From NCBI GenBank assembly GCA_934465535.1, contig CAKSKV010000002.1:124001-188000 (forward strand): a stretch of DNA of 64,000 nucleotides, read 5' to 3'. Numbering within the stretch: the stretch's first letter is position 1; every line of letters begins with the position of its first letter. Shown here one piece after another: positions 33,565-41,467 of the stretch. The notes below the pieces were generated by a model that saw only the letters and a program-made list of their open reading frames with translations, was not told the DNA's origin and searched no databases. Made by a program: the position numbers and the translations under genes. The stretch comes from an uncultured Clostridia bacterium (GTDB lineage: Bacteria; Bacillota; Clostridia; Christensenellales; QALW01).

Positions 33565-35694
33565 TTGAAAAAGAACACACTGGCAAAAGTGCTTTACATC
33601 GTGGTTATCGTGGCCGTGGTGGCGCTGCTTTGGTCCACCGTCACGCAAACGGACAAAAGCACAAGGGAACTCAGCTCCTATGCCGAGCTTGAGCAAAAAA
33701 TCGAGGCCGGAGAAATATACGGCGTAGCCATGTATGACTCCCAGAGCGGCACCAATGTAATTCTTGCCGTTACCAAGGCTCACGAACAGAACTTCAAAAA
33801 CATAGAAAGCCGCTACGACTATTTAGTGCGCTTCAACGGCACCGAAGCCTCTTACGATGATTTCTATGCCAAATTCGAAGCCTATAAAGCTGAGGGCAAG
33901 CTGCAGGCAGATCTTAAAACTCTGCCCACCCCGGAGCCTTCATGGTTCATGTCCCTGCTGCCCTACCTTGTAATGCTGCTGCTTACCGGCGGGCTGATGT
34001 TCTTCATGTTCCAGCAGATGCAGGCAGCCAACGGCAAGGCCTCTCAGTTCGGCCGCGCCACCGCGCGCACCTACGACGGCAAGAACAAGCTGGGCTTCAA
34101 GGATGTTGCGGGCGCCGAGGAAGAAAAAGAAGAAATGAGTGAGCTTGTGGATTTCCTTAAAAACCCCAAGCAGTTTACCGATATGGGCGCGCGCATCCCC
34201 AAGGGCGTATTGCTCGTAGGCCCTCCGGGCACGGGTAAAACCCTGCTTGCAAAGGCGGTTGCCGGCGAAGCGGGCGTGCCCTTCTATTCCATAACGGGCT
34301 CCGATTTTGTAGAGCTGTATGTGGGTATCGGCGCCTCCCGCGTGCGCGACCTGTTCGCTCAGGCCAAGCGCAGCGCCCCCTGCATAATCTTCATTGACGA
34401 AATAGACGCCGTAGGCAGACGGCGCGGCGCAGGGCTGGGCGGCGGCCACGACGAACGCGAGCAGACCCTGAACCAGCTGCTTGTGGAGATGGACGGCTTC
34501 AACAATAACGAAGGCATAATTGTAATGGCAGCCACCAACCGCGCCGACATTCTGGATCCCGCGCTGCTGCGCTCGGGGCGTTTCGACCGCCAGATACATG
34601 TGCTTATGCCGGATGTGCGCGGCCGCGAGGAGATATTCCGCGTTCACACCCGCAACAAAAAGCTTGCTCCCGATGTTGACGCTTCGGAAATAGCCCAGCT
34701 TACCATCGGCTTTACCGGCGCCGACATTGAAAATCTTGTAAACGAAGCGGCTCTGCTGGCCGTACGCCGCCACGAAAAGCAGATAAGCAATCAGGACATA
34801 AAGGACGCCGTAACAAAGGTTATACTGGGGCCGGAAAAGCGTTCCCACAAATACACCGAAAAAACCAAGCGCCTTACCGCCTACCATGAGGCGGGTCATG
34901 CGGTGCTTGCACACCTTTTGGACGGCTGCGACGATGTAAGCGAGATAAGCATTATCTCCCGCAGCGGAGCCGGCGGCTATACCCTTACCCGTCCGGAAAA
35001 CGAGCGGGATTATATCGGCCGCACCAATATGCTGGACGATATCTGCATGGGGCTGGGCGGTCGTGTCGCCGAGGAGCTTAAAATGCACGAGATATCCTCC
35101 GGCGCCTCCGGCGATATACGCCAGATAACCAAAACCGCGCACGCCATGGTCACCGAATACGGCATGTACGATCAAATCGGCCCCATATATCTGGGCGACG
35201 GCAACGAGGTGTTCATAGGGCGCGATTTCTCGGCGCAGAAGTCCTTCTCCGATAACTGGTCGGCCCGCATTGACGATGCCGTACACGACATAATACAAAC
35301 CCAGCTGGAGCGGGCGCGCGAGCTGCTTAAGGAACACGGCGAGCTGCTGGAGCGCGTGGCTCAGGCGCTGCTTGCAAGAGAAAAGCTTTCCGGCGCGGAA
35401 TTCCGGCTGCTGACGGAGGGGAAGGAGCTGCCGCCGCTTAAGGCTGAAAAAGGCGAAAAAGCCGCTGCACAGGGCGAAAATGCAGCGCCGCAGGATGAAA
35501 ATGCGGCTGCCGAAGGCAAGCAGGCGGCCTCTGATGACGAAAGCGCAGCTTCTAAAAGCGAAAGCGCAGCACAGGGCAGCAGCGAGGCTGAGGCCGAAAA
35601 GCGCCATGACGCGGGCGTTTCTGAGGATACGGGCGTCAAGGACGAGGACGGCGAGGATCAAAACAACACTCCCGGCGGAGTTCAGTTCTTCTGA
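33565..35694 (+). CDS. ftsH: ATP-dependent membrane zinc protease FtsH
   Basis: A 709-residue AAA+ protease. Two membrane helices (about residues 5-25 and 118-142) flank an extracellular domain. The AAA module shows GPPGTGKT, IIFIDEIDAVGRRRGAG and the SRH AATNRADILDPALLRSGRFDR; the zinc protease site is HEAGH. It degrades damaged and short-lived membrane and cytosolic proteins. The start is TTG at 33565 with GGAGG nine bases upstream. The last ~80 residues are an unusual Ala/Glu/Asp-rich repeat tail (EN/AA steps every 7-8 residues) ending GGVQFF. Confidence 0.97.
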   Translation: MKKNTLAKVLYIVVIVAVVALLWSTVTQTDKSTRELSSYAELEQKIEAGEIYGVAMYDSQSGTNVILAVTKAHEQNFKNIESRYDYLVRFNGTEASYDDFYAKFEAYKAEGKLQADLKTLPTPEPSWFMSLLPYLVMLLLTGGLMFFMFQQMQAANGKASQFGRATARTYDGKNKLGFKDVAGAEEEKEEMSELVDFLKNPKQFTDMGARIPKGVLLVGPPGTGKTLLAKAVAGEAGVPFYSITGSDFVELYVGIGASRVRDLFAQAKRSAPCIIFIDEIDAVGRRRGAGLGGGHDEREQTLNQLLVEMDGFNNNEGIIVMAATNRADILDPALLRSGRFDRQIHVLMPDVRGREEIFRVHTRNKKLAPDVDASEIAQLTIGFTGADIENLVNEAALLAVRRHEKQISNQDIKDAVTKVILGPEKRSHKYTEKTKRLTAYHEAGHAVLAHLLDGCDDVSEISIISRSGAGGYTLTRPENERDYIGRTNMLDDICMGLGGRVAEELKMHEISSGASGDIRQITKTAHAMVTEYGMYDQIGPIYLGDGNEVFIGRDFSAQKSFSDNWSARIDDAVHDIIQTQLERARELLKEHGELLERVAQALLAREKLSGAEFRLLTEGKELPPLKAEKGEKAAAQGENAAPQDENAAAEGKQAASDDESAASKSESAAQGSSEAEAEKRHDAGVSEDTGVKDEDGEDQNNTPGGVQFF

Positions 35695-35698
35695 TATA

Positions 35699-35735
35699 AG
35701 GCGCAGGCAGGCTAAGACCGTCTGCGCTTTTTCTT
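35699..35735 (+). terminator. Terminator after ftsH
   Basis: The stem GCGCAG/CTGCGC is followed by TTTTTC on the plus strand, directly after the ftsH stop. Confidence 0.75.
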
Positions 35736-35745
35736 ATTCAAAATG

Positions 35746-35815
35746 CTTAAAAAACGCGCAAAAAAGGTGCAAAAAACGGTTAAAAACCGTGTAAAAAACG
35801 ATTAAAAAACGCATC
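35746..35815. repeat. Phased A-tract array between ftsH and the NUDIX gene
   Basis: On the plus strand, six A5-A6 runs recur almost exactly every 11 bases, separated by five-base steps such as CGCGC, GGTGC and CGGTT. This spacing is close to one turn of DNA, so the segment should be bent. Confidence 0.75.
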
Positions 35816-35846
35816 TTTTTTTGTTTTGCATTAAAGGAGAAAGGTT

Positions 35847-36338
35847 ATGACACAAAGCGAACAAAGTACGAACGAAAAAAGAGAGGACGGTCAGGAGGAA
35901 TACCTTGCCTCATACGATATAAGCGCCTATGACCGCCCCAGCGTAACCGCCGATGCCGTGATATCCGACCCGGCGGGGCGCATATTGCTTGTAAAGAGGA
36001 AAAATCACCCGTATAAGGGCTGCTGGGCGCTGCCGGGCGGCTTTGTGAACCGGAACGAAACAACGGCGGAGGCCGCCGTGCGCGAGGCCTCGGAGGAAAC
36101 AGGAGTTTTGACGGAAAATGCGCGCCTTGTGGGAGTATACAGCACTCCGGGGCGGGACCCTCGTGGATGGATAATTTCCGTGGCCTACGCCCTGCATATT
36201 GAAAAAAACGCATCGGCGCAGGGCGGCGACGATGCCGCCGAGGCGCGCTGGTTTTACCCCTGCGACATTCCTTTTCCGCTTGCCTTTGACCATGAGGAAA
36301 TACTGAAGGACGCCGGTATATACAGGAATACAAAATAG
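35847..36338 (+). CDS. NUDIX hydrolase
   Basis: A 163-residue cytoplasmic hydrolase with a full Nudix box, GGFVNRNETTAEAAVREASEETGV pattern (G at about 64, REASEETG near 81-88), preceded by LLVKRKNHPYKGCWALPGG. The shape fits the ADP-ribose/NADH pyrophosphatase-like group, but substrate cannot be told. The ribosome site is AAAGGAGAAAGG. It is a single gene between the ftsH terminator and its own terminator. Confidence 0.9.
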   Translation: MTQSEQSTNEKREDGQEEYLASYDISAYDRPSVTADAVISDPAGRILLVKRKNHPYKGCWALPGGFVNRNETTAEAAVREASEETGVLTENARLVGVYSTPGRDPRGWIISVAYALHIEKNASAQGGDDAAEARWFYPCDIPFPLAFDHEEILKDAGIYRNTK

Positions 36339-36366
36339 CCGCGCAAAACCGGCCGCATACGCAATT

Positions 36367-36397
36367 GACCGCTCGGCACTGCCCGGCGGTTTTTTTG
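36367..36397 (+). terminator. Terminator after the NUDIX gene
   Basis: The stem ACCGC..GGC with GCC..GCGGT is followed by TTTTTTT on the plus strand. Confidence 0.75.
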
Positions 36398-36551
36398 TTC
36401 CATCCGAACTGTCATTGCAGGTTGGAAACAGCAGAGGCTTTGAGCGCGGCTGCCTTGTGTGATTTGAGCAAATTTGATAAATATATATTTTCTTCCATAT
36501 TTGATATAAATACCGAAAAAATGCATTGTTTTAAGCTCAGGCTATGATATA

Positions 36552-36782
36552 ATGGATTCGCAATATCTTAAAGAAGAATATTGCAAGCAGGCACAAAAGA
36601 AGTATGCAGACGGTGATTTTACCCTTGGCAAAATTGACGGCTACGGACAGAGGATAACCGTTATAATAGTTTTGCCCCGTAAAGATATCCGGAAGAATGC
36701 ATATCTGAAATCCGGCTGGATGATTTATCCGGACGGCGTTATTCAGCTTACAACTCCGTATTGCGGAGAAATTGAAGAATGA
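36552..36782 (+). CDS. Small DUF6883-like protein, possibly a toxin fragment
   Basis: A 76-residue protein whose core (GKIDGYGQRITVIIVLP, then KSGWMIYPDGVIQLTTPYC) resembles DUF6883-type domains found alone or at the C-terminus of polymorphic toxins. No ribosome site is seen before the ATG, and a TATAAT overlaps the start codon, so the true start is uncertain or the gene is a remnant. The region is clearly AT-richer than its neighbours, which suggests transfer. The next gene follows after 10 bases. Confidence 0.5.
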   Translation: MDSQYLKEEYCKQAQKKYADGDFTLGKIDGYGQRITVIIVLPRKDIRKNAYLKSGWMIYPDGVIQLTTPYCGEIEE

Positions 36783-36792
36783 GGGAGTTTTT

Positions 36793-37002
36793 ATGAAGGA
36801 ATACGACAGAGTGGTTTTGACTGTGGAAAAAGAAAAGTATGCAAAGGAAGGCGTACACCGGGGGATGAGCGGAATAATATGCGACCCAAGACAAATTGAC
36901 GGCTGCCGCCTTGTCAGCTTTGACCAGTACGGCGCATTGCCGGAGATTGCATGTATTTCGGTGTCGGAAGAGGATCTGGAGGTTTTGGTATCGGCGCCGT
37001 AA
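36793..37002 (+). CDS. Small DUF4926-like protein, possibly an immunity protein
   Basis: A 69-residue acidic protein beginning MKEYDRVVLTVEKEKYAKEGVHRG, with GMSGIICDPRQIDGCRLVSF and a C-terminal SEEDLEVL. This resembles DUF4926-type small proteins, which often sit next to DUF6883-like genes. The ATG at 36793 has GGGAG in front. With its partner it could form an effector-immunity remnant; this role is inferred from the pairing only. Confidence 0.6.
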   Translation: MKEYDRVVLTVEKEKYAKEGVHRGMSGIICDPRQIDGCRLVSFDQYGALPEIACISVSEEDLEVLVSAP

Positions 37003-37044
37003 ATGCGCAAAAGCACAAACGCCCGCACAGGCGCATACGACCAA

Positions 37045-37078
37045 GGGGAGGCCGACGGCCTCCCCTGTTATATTTTAT
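37045..37078 (+). terminator. Possible terminator after the small two-gene cassette
   Basis: A perfect GGGGAGGCC/GGCCTCCCC hairpin with a three-base loop. The following T-tract is broken (TGTTATATTTTAT). Confidence 0.5.
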
Positions 37079-37179
37079 ATGCAGCCGCCCCGCGTCACGG
37101 CGTTATTCCGGCGATATTTGCAAGCAGCCGAGCGCGCGCCCGTCCTGCGGTATAAAAAACAGTATTGCACAATCCGCGG

Positions 37180-37758
37180 TCAAGCGGCATTGCAGCGCAA
37201 AATCAGAAATGCGTTTTCTTTTTTTACAAAAAGAGTAAGCTCATAATCGCTGTCCCTGAGCGTTTCGGCCTTGGCGTTATCGGAATGGCTTATTCTGCCC
37301 ACGGTATAACGGAACACCCGCCCCGTCATATCGGTAAAGGTGATCTTCTCGCCGACCTCCAGCTTATCGGCAAAATCAAAATTGCCCGTTTGAAAGGCGC
37401 CGCCGATAATGAGCGAGCCGTCATAAACGCTGCCGAGAAATTTTGCCGGTCTGAAGCCGCGCCCGGAGCTGTCCCACACGGCGCCCACCGGCAGCGTTAT
37501 ATTCCTTTCCGGCAAAGCAAGCAGCCCTATAAAATCCGTTTTGTCGATTTCAACGGAGGGCATGGTATTATCGGCTCTTTTTTCGATGATCCCCGCAGAG
37601 CGTTCCGGCAGCGCCGCTTCTATTTTTTTGACAATGCCCGGAATATCCGCTGCCATCGCGTTTCTTTGTATATGATCCGAAATAAGAAGTCCCGCGGATA
37701 CGGCTGTGAGCAGTATTCCGACGAGTATTAATATAAACGGAAAAAGCTTATTCTTCAC
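37180..37758 (-). CDS. Sortase-like protein lacking the catalytic residues, last gene of the pilus operon
   Basis: A 192-residue protein with one N-terminal membrane helix and a domain with the layout of a sortase barrel (IGLLALPERNITLPVG, then KFLGSVYDGSLIIGGAF, then VGEKITFTDMTGRVFRYTV). The catalytic His region reads GGAFQTG instead of xAHRG, and the strand that should carry TLVTC reads LTLFVKKEN. So it is probably not an active transpeptidase. The start is GTG at 37758, overlapping the end of the minor pilin gene, with AAAGGAAG upstream. It may be a structural or chaperone part of the pilus system. Confidence 0.7.
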   Translation of the reverse strand: MKNKLFPFILILVGILLTAVSAGLLISDHIQRNAMAADIPGIVKKIEAALPERSAGIIEKRADNTMPSVEIDKTDFIGLLALPERNITLPVGAVWDSSGRGFRPAKFLGSVYDGSLIIGGAFQTGNFDFADKLEVGEKITFTDMTGRVFRYTVGRISHSDNAKAETLRDSDYELTLFVKKENAFLILRCNAA

Positions 37759-38695
37759 GGCGTTTCTTCCTTTGCAGAACACCGAAAAGCACGATAAGAG
37801 CGCCGCAGGCCGCAGCAAGGGCAAGCCACAGCGTCATATCGGCCGTATCGCCGGTTTTTGAAGGATCGTCGCCGGGACGGTGTCCGGAATTGATGATGCT
37901 GAAGGTATCGCCGTTTTGCTGTATGCCTACCGTATAGCCCTCCGGCACTTCCTTTTCCTTTACGCTCCACACGCTGCCGTCATCCACCGTCGTCCAGCTG
38001 TATGTCCAGTTGTTCTCACTGCAAAGCTCCGCAGTATGCTGCAGTTCACCGTCCTTGTACACTTCAATGCTTACGCTGTCGGGGCGGTCCTTGCCGTTAT
38101 CCTTCCACATTTTAACCGCCTTATAGGTAACATCGCCCTTTGACGGGGCATCCTCCCCCATTTTCGGCTTTGCCGATACATTGTAGAGCCATTTGCCGTC
38201 CTCCCCCACGCCGGGAACGGCCACCATGAAGGATTCAAACACATAATGCCGGCAGTTTGCCTGCGTACGCAGCGAGCCGACAAGATACATGCCGGCAGTA
38301 AGATCTTCAAAGGTCACATTGCCGTTTGCATCGGTTGCTGCCGTGCGGTCCGGAGAAATGCCGTCAGCCAAAATATAGGAATTCAGCGTAACGGTCATTT
38401 CGTTCCATTCGCTCTGGGAGGAGGTGCCGGTTATCTCTACGGGATAATCCGCAAAAGCTCCGACAAGCGCATACTGCTCCTTTGCGGTAATATCCGCTAT
38501 ATGCCAAAGCCGTATATTCTGCCCCGCAAAATCAACGCCGGAGCCGGAATAGGTTATATTCAGGCTGCAATCGGTGCGCAGCTCCACCTTTTCCGCAGCA
38601 TCCGTTGTGGAGGCGGCATATGCGGACATAAAGCAGGAAAACACCGTTACGGCGATAAGTATTATACTTACAGTCAGATACGCTTTTCGTTTCAT
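37748..38695 (-). CDS. Minor/basal pilin, FctB-like, with Cna_B domain
   Basis: A 315-residue secreted protein. The signal peptide ends SAYAAS. An N-terminal domain (about 40-185) is followed by a Cna_B-like domain (KAVKMWKDNGKDRPDSVSIEVYKDG, WTTVDDGSVWSVKEKEVPEGY). The C-terminus has an SKTGDT sorting-like motif, a membrane helix and KKRREE. This layout matches basal pilins of Gram-positive pili, which anchor the fibre to the wall. It overlaps the class C sortase stop by four bases and is translationally coupled to it. Confidence 0.85.
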   Translation of the reverse strand: MKRKAYLTVSIILIAVTVFSCFMSAYAASTTDAAEKVELRTDCSLNITYSGSGVDFAGQNIRLWHIADITAKEQYALVGAFADYPVEITGTSSQSEWNEMTVTLNSYILADGISPDRTAATDANGNVTFEDLTAGMYLVGSLRTQANCRHYVFESFMVAVPGVGEDGKWLYNVSAKPKMGEDAPSKGDVTYKAVKMWKDNGKDRPDSVSIEVYKDGELQHTAELCSENNWTYSWTTVDDGSVWSVKEKEVPEGYTVGIQQNGDTFSIINSGHRPGDDPSKTGDTADMTLWLALAAACGALIVLFGVLQRKKRREE

Positions 38696-39537
38696 ATAAG
38701 TTCTCCGTCCTCGTTTATCGGCAGCTTTTTCTTTACGGGCTTAAAGAATACATACAGCATTAAAATAAATATTATGGGCAGCGCCACTATGGGCGTTACT
38801 ATCAGTCTGTTTATGACATAGGCCTCGGAAATCACCTGCACCGTTCTTGTATCCTCGGATTCTATCCTGTGTCCGCGTACAAGCAGGCGGTGTGTGTTTA
38901 TTCCGTAGGGCGTGCAGGTGACAAGCGTAAAGAGATCCTTGTCCTTTTCTATAAGGAGATCGCCGACCTCATCCGGCAAAACGGTTTTTATCTGATCCAC
39001 CTCGTAAACAAGTGTGCGGTCCAGCACCGTAACACGGAAGGTGTTGCCCACCTCCAGCCTGTCAAGATCGGTAAACAGCTTTGCACCCGGAAGCCCGCGA
39101 TGCGCCGAGATCACGCAGTGTGTGCCCGCGCCGCCCGTGGGCAGGCTGCTGCCCTGAATATGCCCGCAGGCATTATTGAGCACGGAGTCGTCCGTGCCGT
39201 GATATATGGGCAGCTTGACCTGAATTCTGTCTATGTCGATATACCCCATAATGCCGTTGCCGGCCGCATTAAGCGCCTCGGCGTAGCCCTCCGCCGACGG
39301 ATACTCGGCAAGCGGAAAGGCCAGAGAGGCAAGCTTTTCGTTATACTCGTTTGCCTTGTCGAATATGGCGGTATAATCCGCAGGCTTGAGCCTGTTCATC
39401 TGCGTTTCATAATCGTCTATTGCCCGTGACTGGGTTTTGGAGTTCCAATAGCTGCTGACCGAAGGATACAAAAGCACGGCAAGACCGACAAAAAAAACGC
39501 TGAGCAATATCAAAGTGGTGATCTTACGCCTTTTCAC
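38692..39537 (-). CDS. Class C (pilus) sortase
   Basis: A 281-residue transpeptidase that links pilin subunits. N- and C-terminal membrane helices flank the catalytic domain. The active site is complete: His in VISAHRGLPGAKLF, Cys in FTLVTCTPYG and Arg in NTHRLLVRG. A long N-terminal extension (about 35-80) takes the place of the class C lid. The preferred start is GTG at 39537, seven bases after GGGAGG; an ATG at 39552 lacks a ribosome site. It lies between the major and minor pilin genes. Confidence 0.94.
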   Translation of the reverse strand: MKRRKITTLILLSVFFVGLAVLLYPSVSSYWNSKTQSRAIDDYETQMNRLKPADYTAIFDKANEYNEKLASLAFPLAEYPSAEGYAEALNAAGNGIMGYIDIDRIQVKLPIYHGTDDSVLNNACGHIQGSSLPTGGAGTHCVISAHRGLPGAKLFTDLDRLEVGNTFRVTVLDRTLVYEVDQIKTVLPDEVGDLLIEKDKDLFTLVTCTPYGINTHRLLVRGHRIESEDTRTVQVISEAYVINRLIVTPIVALPIIFILMLYVFFKPVKKKLPINEDGELI

Positions 39538-39666
39538 GCTCTTGCCTCCCATCGGAATTCCAAAGCACACGCATCACAACACGGCGGATATATGCATATG
39601 CGCTGTCCTGCGCTGCTTATCCATTCATGTATTGCGATGCGTTTACCTTGGAAGGAATATGCCTTG

Positions 39667-39690
39667 GGAGGCGGAAGAAATTCCGCCTCC
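39667..39690 (-). terminator. Intercistronic hairpin between major pilin and sortase genes
   Basis: The perfect stem GGAGGCGGAA/TTCCGCCTCC has a four-base loop but no T-tract. It may slow or protect the RNA and lower expression of genes after the major pilin. Function inferred. Confidence 0.45.
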
Positions 39691-39716
39691 CCGGCAGATA
39701 ATACTGTACGAAAAAA

Positions 39717-41342
39717 TCAGAGGGCTTCCTTGCTTATTCTCTTATTGGTTACAAGGAAGATGCCTGCGCCTATTACGGCCAAAGCGCCCACGGCAATAAA
39801 TATCACCGTGCCCATGCCGCCGGTTTCGGGAAGTACGGAGCCCTTCTGGTTCTCTACGGTTTCCAGCACTACGGAGTAGCGGTCTACAAGTCCGCTGATG
39901 TTTTCCTGATTCAGCGTGATATCGATCTTATCCTTGAGCTGATTGTATCCGTCGGGCGCCTTGGTTTCCACCAGCTTGTAGCTGCCGCCCTTCATGCCCT
40001 TTATAACGACATTGCCGTCCGCAGGGGTTACAAAGCTGCTCAGCTCATCGGCCGGAGAATTGTATACCGCATCCTCCACCTTGTCGGATTGGGTGTACTC
40101 GTTGCTGAGATAATATACATCCTCCTGAGAAGCAGACTTCAAAAGCTTCATTACATTGCCCTGCGCATCCTCAAGCCGGAATTCGGCGCCGGCAAGAGGT
40201 GCATTTGCCTGCCCGTCCTTTTTGAACACGGCAAAGGCATAGGAATATACCCTTACGACGCTGGGCGTATTATCCTCGCCCTCGCTGCCGTTATCCACCT
40301 TCCACGAAAGGTTTGCGGTGTTGATATTGTTGGCAAAATCCGTACCCATGGAAGCGTTGCCCTTAAGGGTGGCGGTATAGGTGACCTCAATTTTATTGGG
40401 GGTGCCGTCCTCCTTGGTATAACGGAAGGAGCCGTCGCTGTTCTGCCAGTTGATATGGATAAAGAAGCGGCCGTTGTCCTCTATTCTGTTTTCAATGTAC
40501 CAGCTGCAGTTTTCAAAGGTGGTGTCGGTATCGTTTTTGTCAACGGCGTGACCGGTATCGCTGTCCTCGTCATGATCCTCAATCCAGCCGCCCTTGATCT
40601 CAACTCCGTTGACCTTTACGACCACCGAGTGGAAATCGCAGTAGATTGCCGCGCCCTCAAGGTCGTTTATGATGTACTGCTTTATCTTATCGGCCTTGCT
40701 GTAATTAAGGGCGTTATTCACGGTTACCTTGAAGCTGATCTTATCGCCGATGGCCGCAGTGTCGGTGCTTGCAAGAGTACCGTCAGCCCTGACGATCTTC
40801 TTGCCGCCCTCCTCGCCCCAGCCGGGGGTCTGGTTCTTATCGATGACGGTTACATTCTGTCTGATGTTGGTTATGGTAGCCGTTGCGCCGAGAGTGCTGG
40901 AAATGTAGTAATATCCGAAATCAAGATTTTCGAATTTTACGGTGCCGTTATCCGCGGTTTTGGCAATGCCGGTGAAGCCGGCGGCAGCCGTTTTTACCTC
41001 CTGGCTGTTGAACCATGCGGAGATGCGGCTGGCATTGGATACGCTGAATGTGACGATGCAGCGGTTTTCCTCCGAAGCCACAGGCTCAACATTGAACAGC
41101 AGCTCAGAGCCGACCTTAGCGTTTACGATAAGCTCGTACCACTCGCTGTTTTTATCAATGTAGTAGGAAGCGGCATCGCCGTCGTATGTAGCATCAAACA
41201 CCTTGTAGGCGGTGTAGGTTTTGCCGGGGGTTGCATTTTCCACCGTGATGGTGCCGGCGCCTGCGGCAAACGCCGTAATACCCAGCGTTGCTGCCATCAC
41301 AACAGAAAGCAGAAGTGCAAACAGTTTCTTGGTTGTTTTCAT
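39717..41342 (-). CDS. Major pilin with LPETG motif
   Basis: A 541-residue secreted pilin. The signal peptide ends ITAFAAG. An N-terminal domain, a central isopeptide domain (about 180-360) and a C-terminal SpaA/Cna_B domain (AFAVFKKDGQANAPLAGAEF, E-box YKLVETKAPDGYN) are followed by LPETGG, a membrane helix and a short charged tail. The E-box and spacing fit self-generated isopeptide bonds, and LPETG fits polymerisation by the class C sortase downstream. The ATG at 41342 is preferred over one 18 bases upstream because AAAGGA precedes it. Confidence 0.93.
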   Translation of the reverse strand: MKTTKKLFALLLSVVMAATLGITAFAAGAGTITVENATPGKTYTAYKVFDATYDGDAASYYIDKNSEWYELIVNAKVGSELLFNVEPVASEENRCIVTFSVSNASRISAWFNSQEVKTAAAGFTGIAKTADNGTVKFENLDFGYYYISSTLGATATITNIRQNVTVIDKNQTPGWGEEGGKKIVRADGTLASTDTAAIGDKISFKVTVNNALNYSKADKIKQYIINDLEGAAIYCDFHSVVVKVNGVEIKGGWIEDHDEDSDTGHAVDKNDTDTTFENCSWYIENRIEDNGRFFIHINWQNSDGSFRYTKEDGTPNKIEVTYTATLKGNASMGTDFANNINTANLSWKVDNGSEGEDNTPSVVRVYSYAFAVFKKDGQANAPLAGAEFRLEDAQGNVMKLLKSASQEDVYYLSNEYTQSDKVEDAVYNSPADELSSFVTPADGNVVIKGMKGGSYKLVETKAPDGYNQLKDKIDITLNQENISGLVDRYSVVLETVENQKGSVLPETGGMGTVIFIAVGALAVIGAGIFLVTNKRISKEAL

Positions 41343-41467
41343 GACTTTTTGTCCTTTCATGGAGTTTTGAATTTATTTTTTGCCAATAATTGATTCCTTT
41401 TTGATTTATTCCGGATATTCCGGCGGCAGTACAGCGGCTTTGCACCTGCAAGGAAGGCGAAAGGGGG

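Noticed and set aside
33940..35661. A 573-codon minus-strand open frame
   Set aside because: Antisense to ftsH, which has a full set of catalytic motifs.
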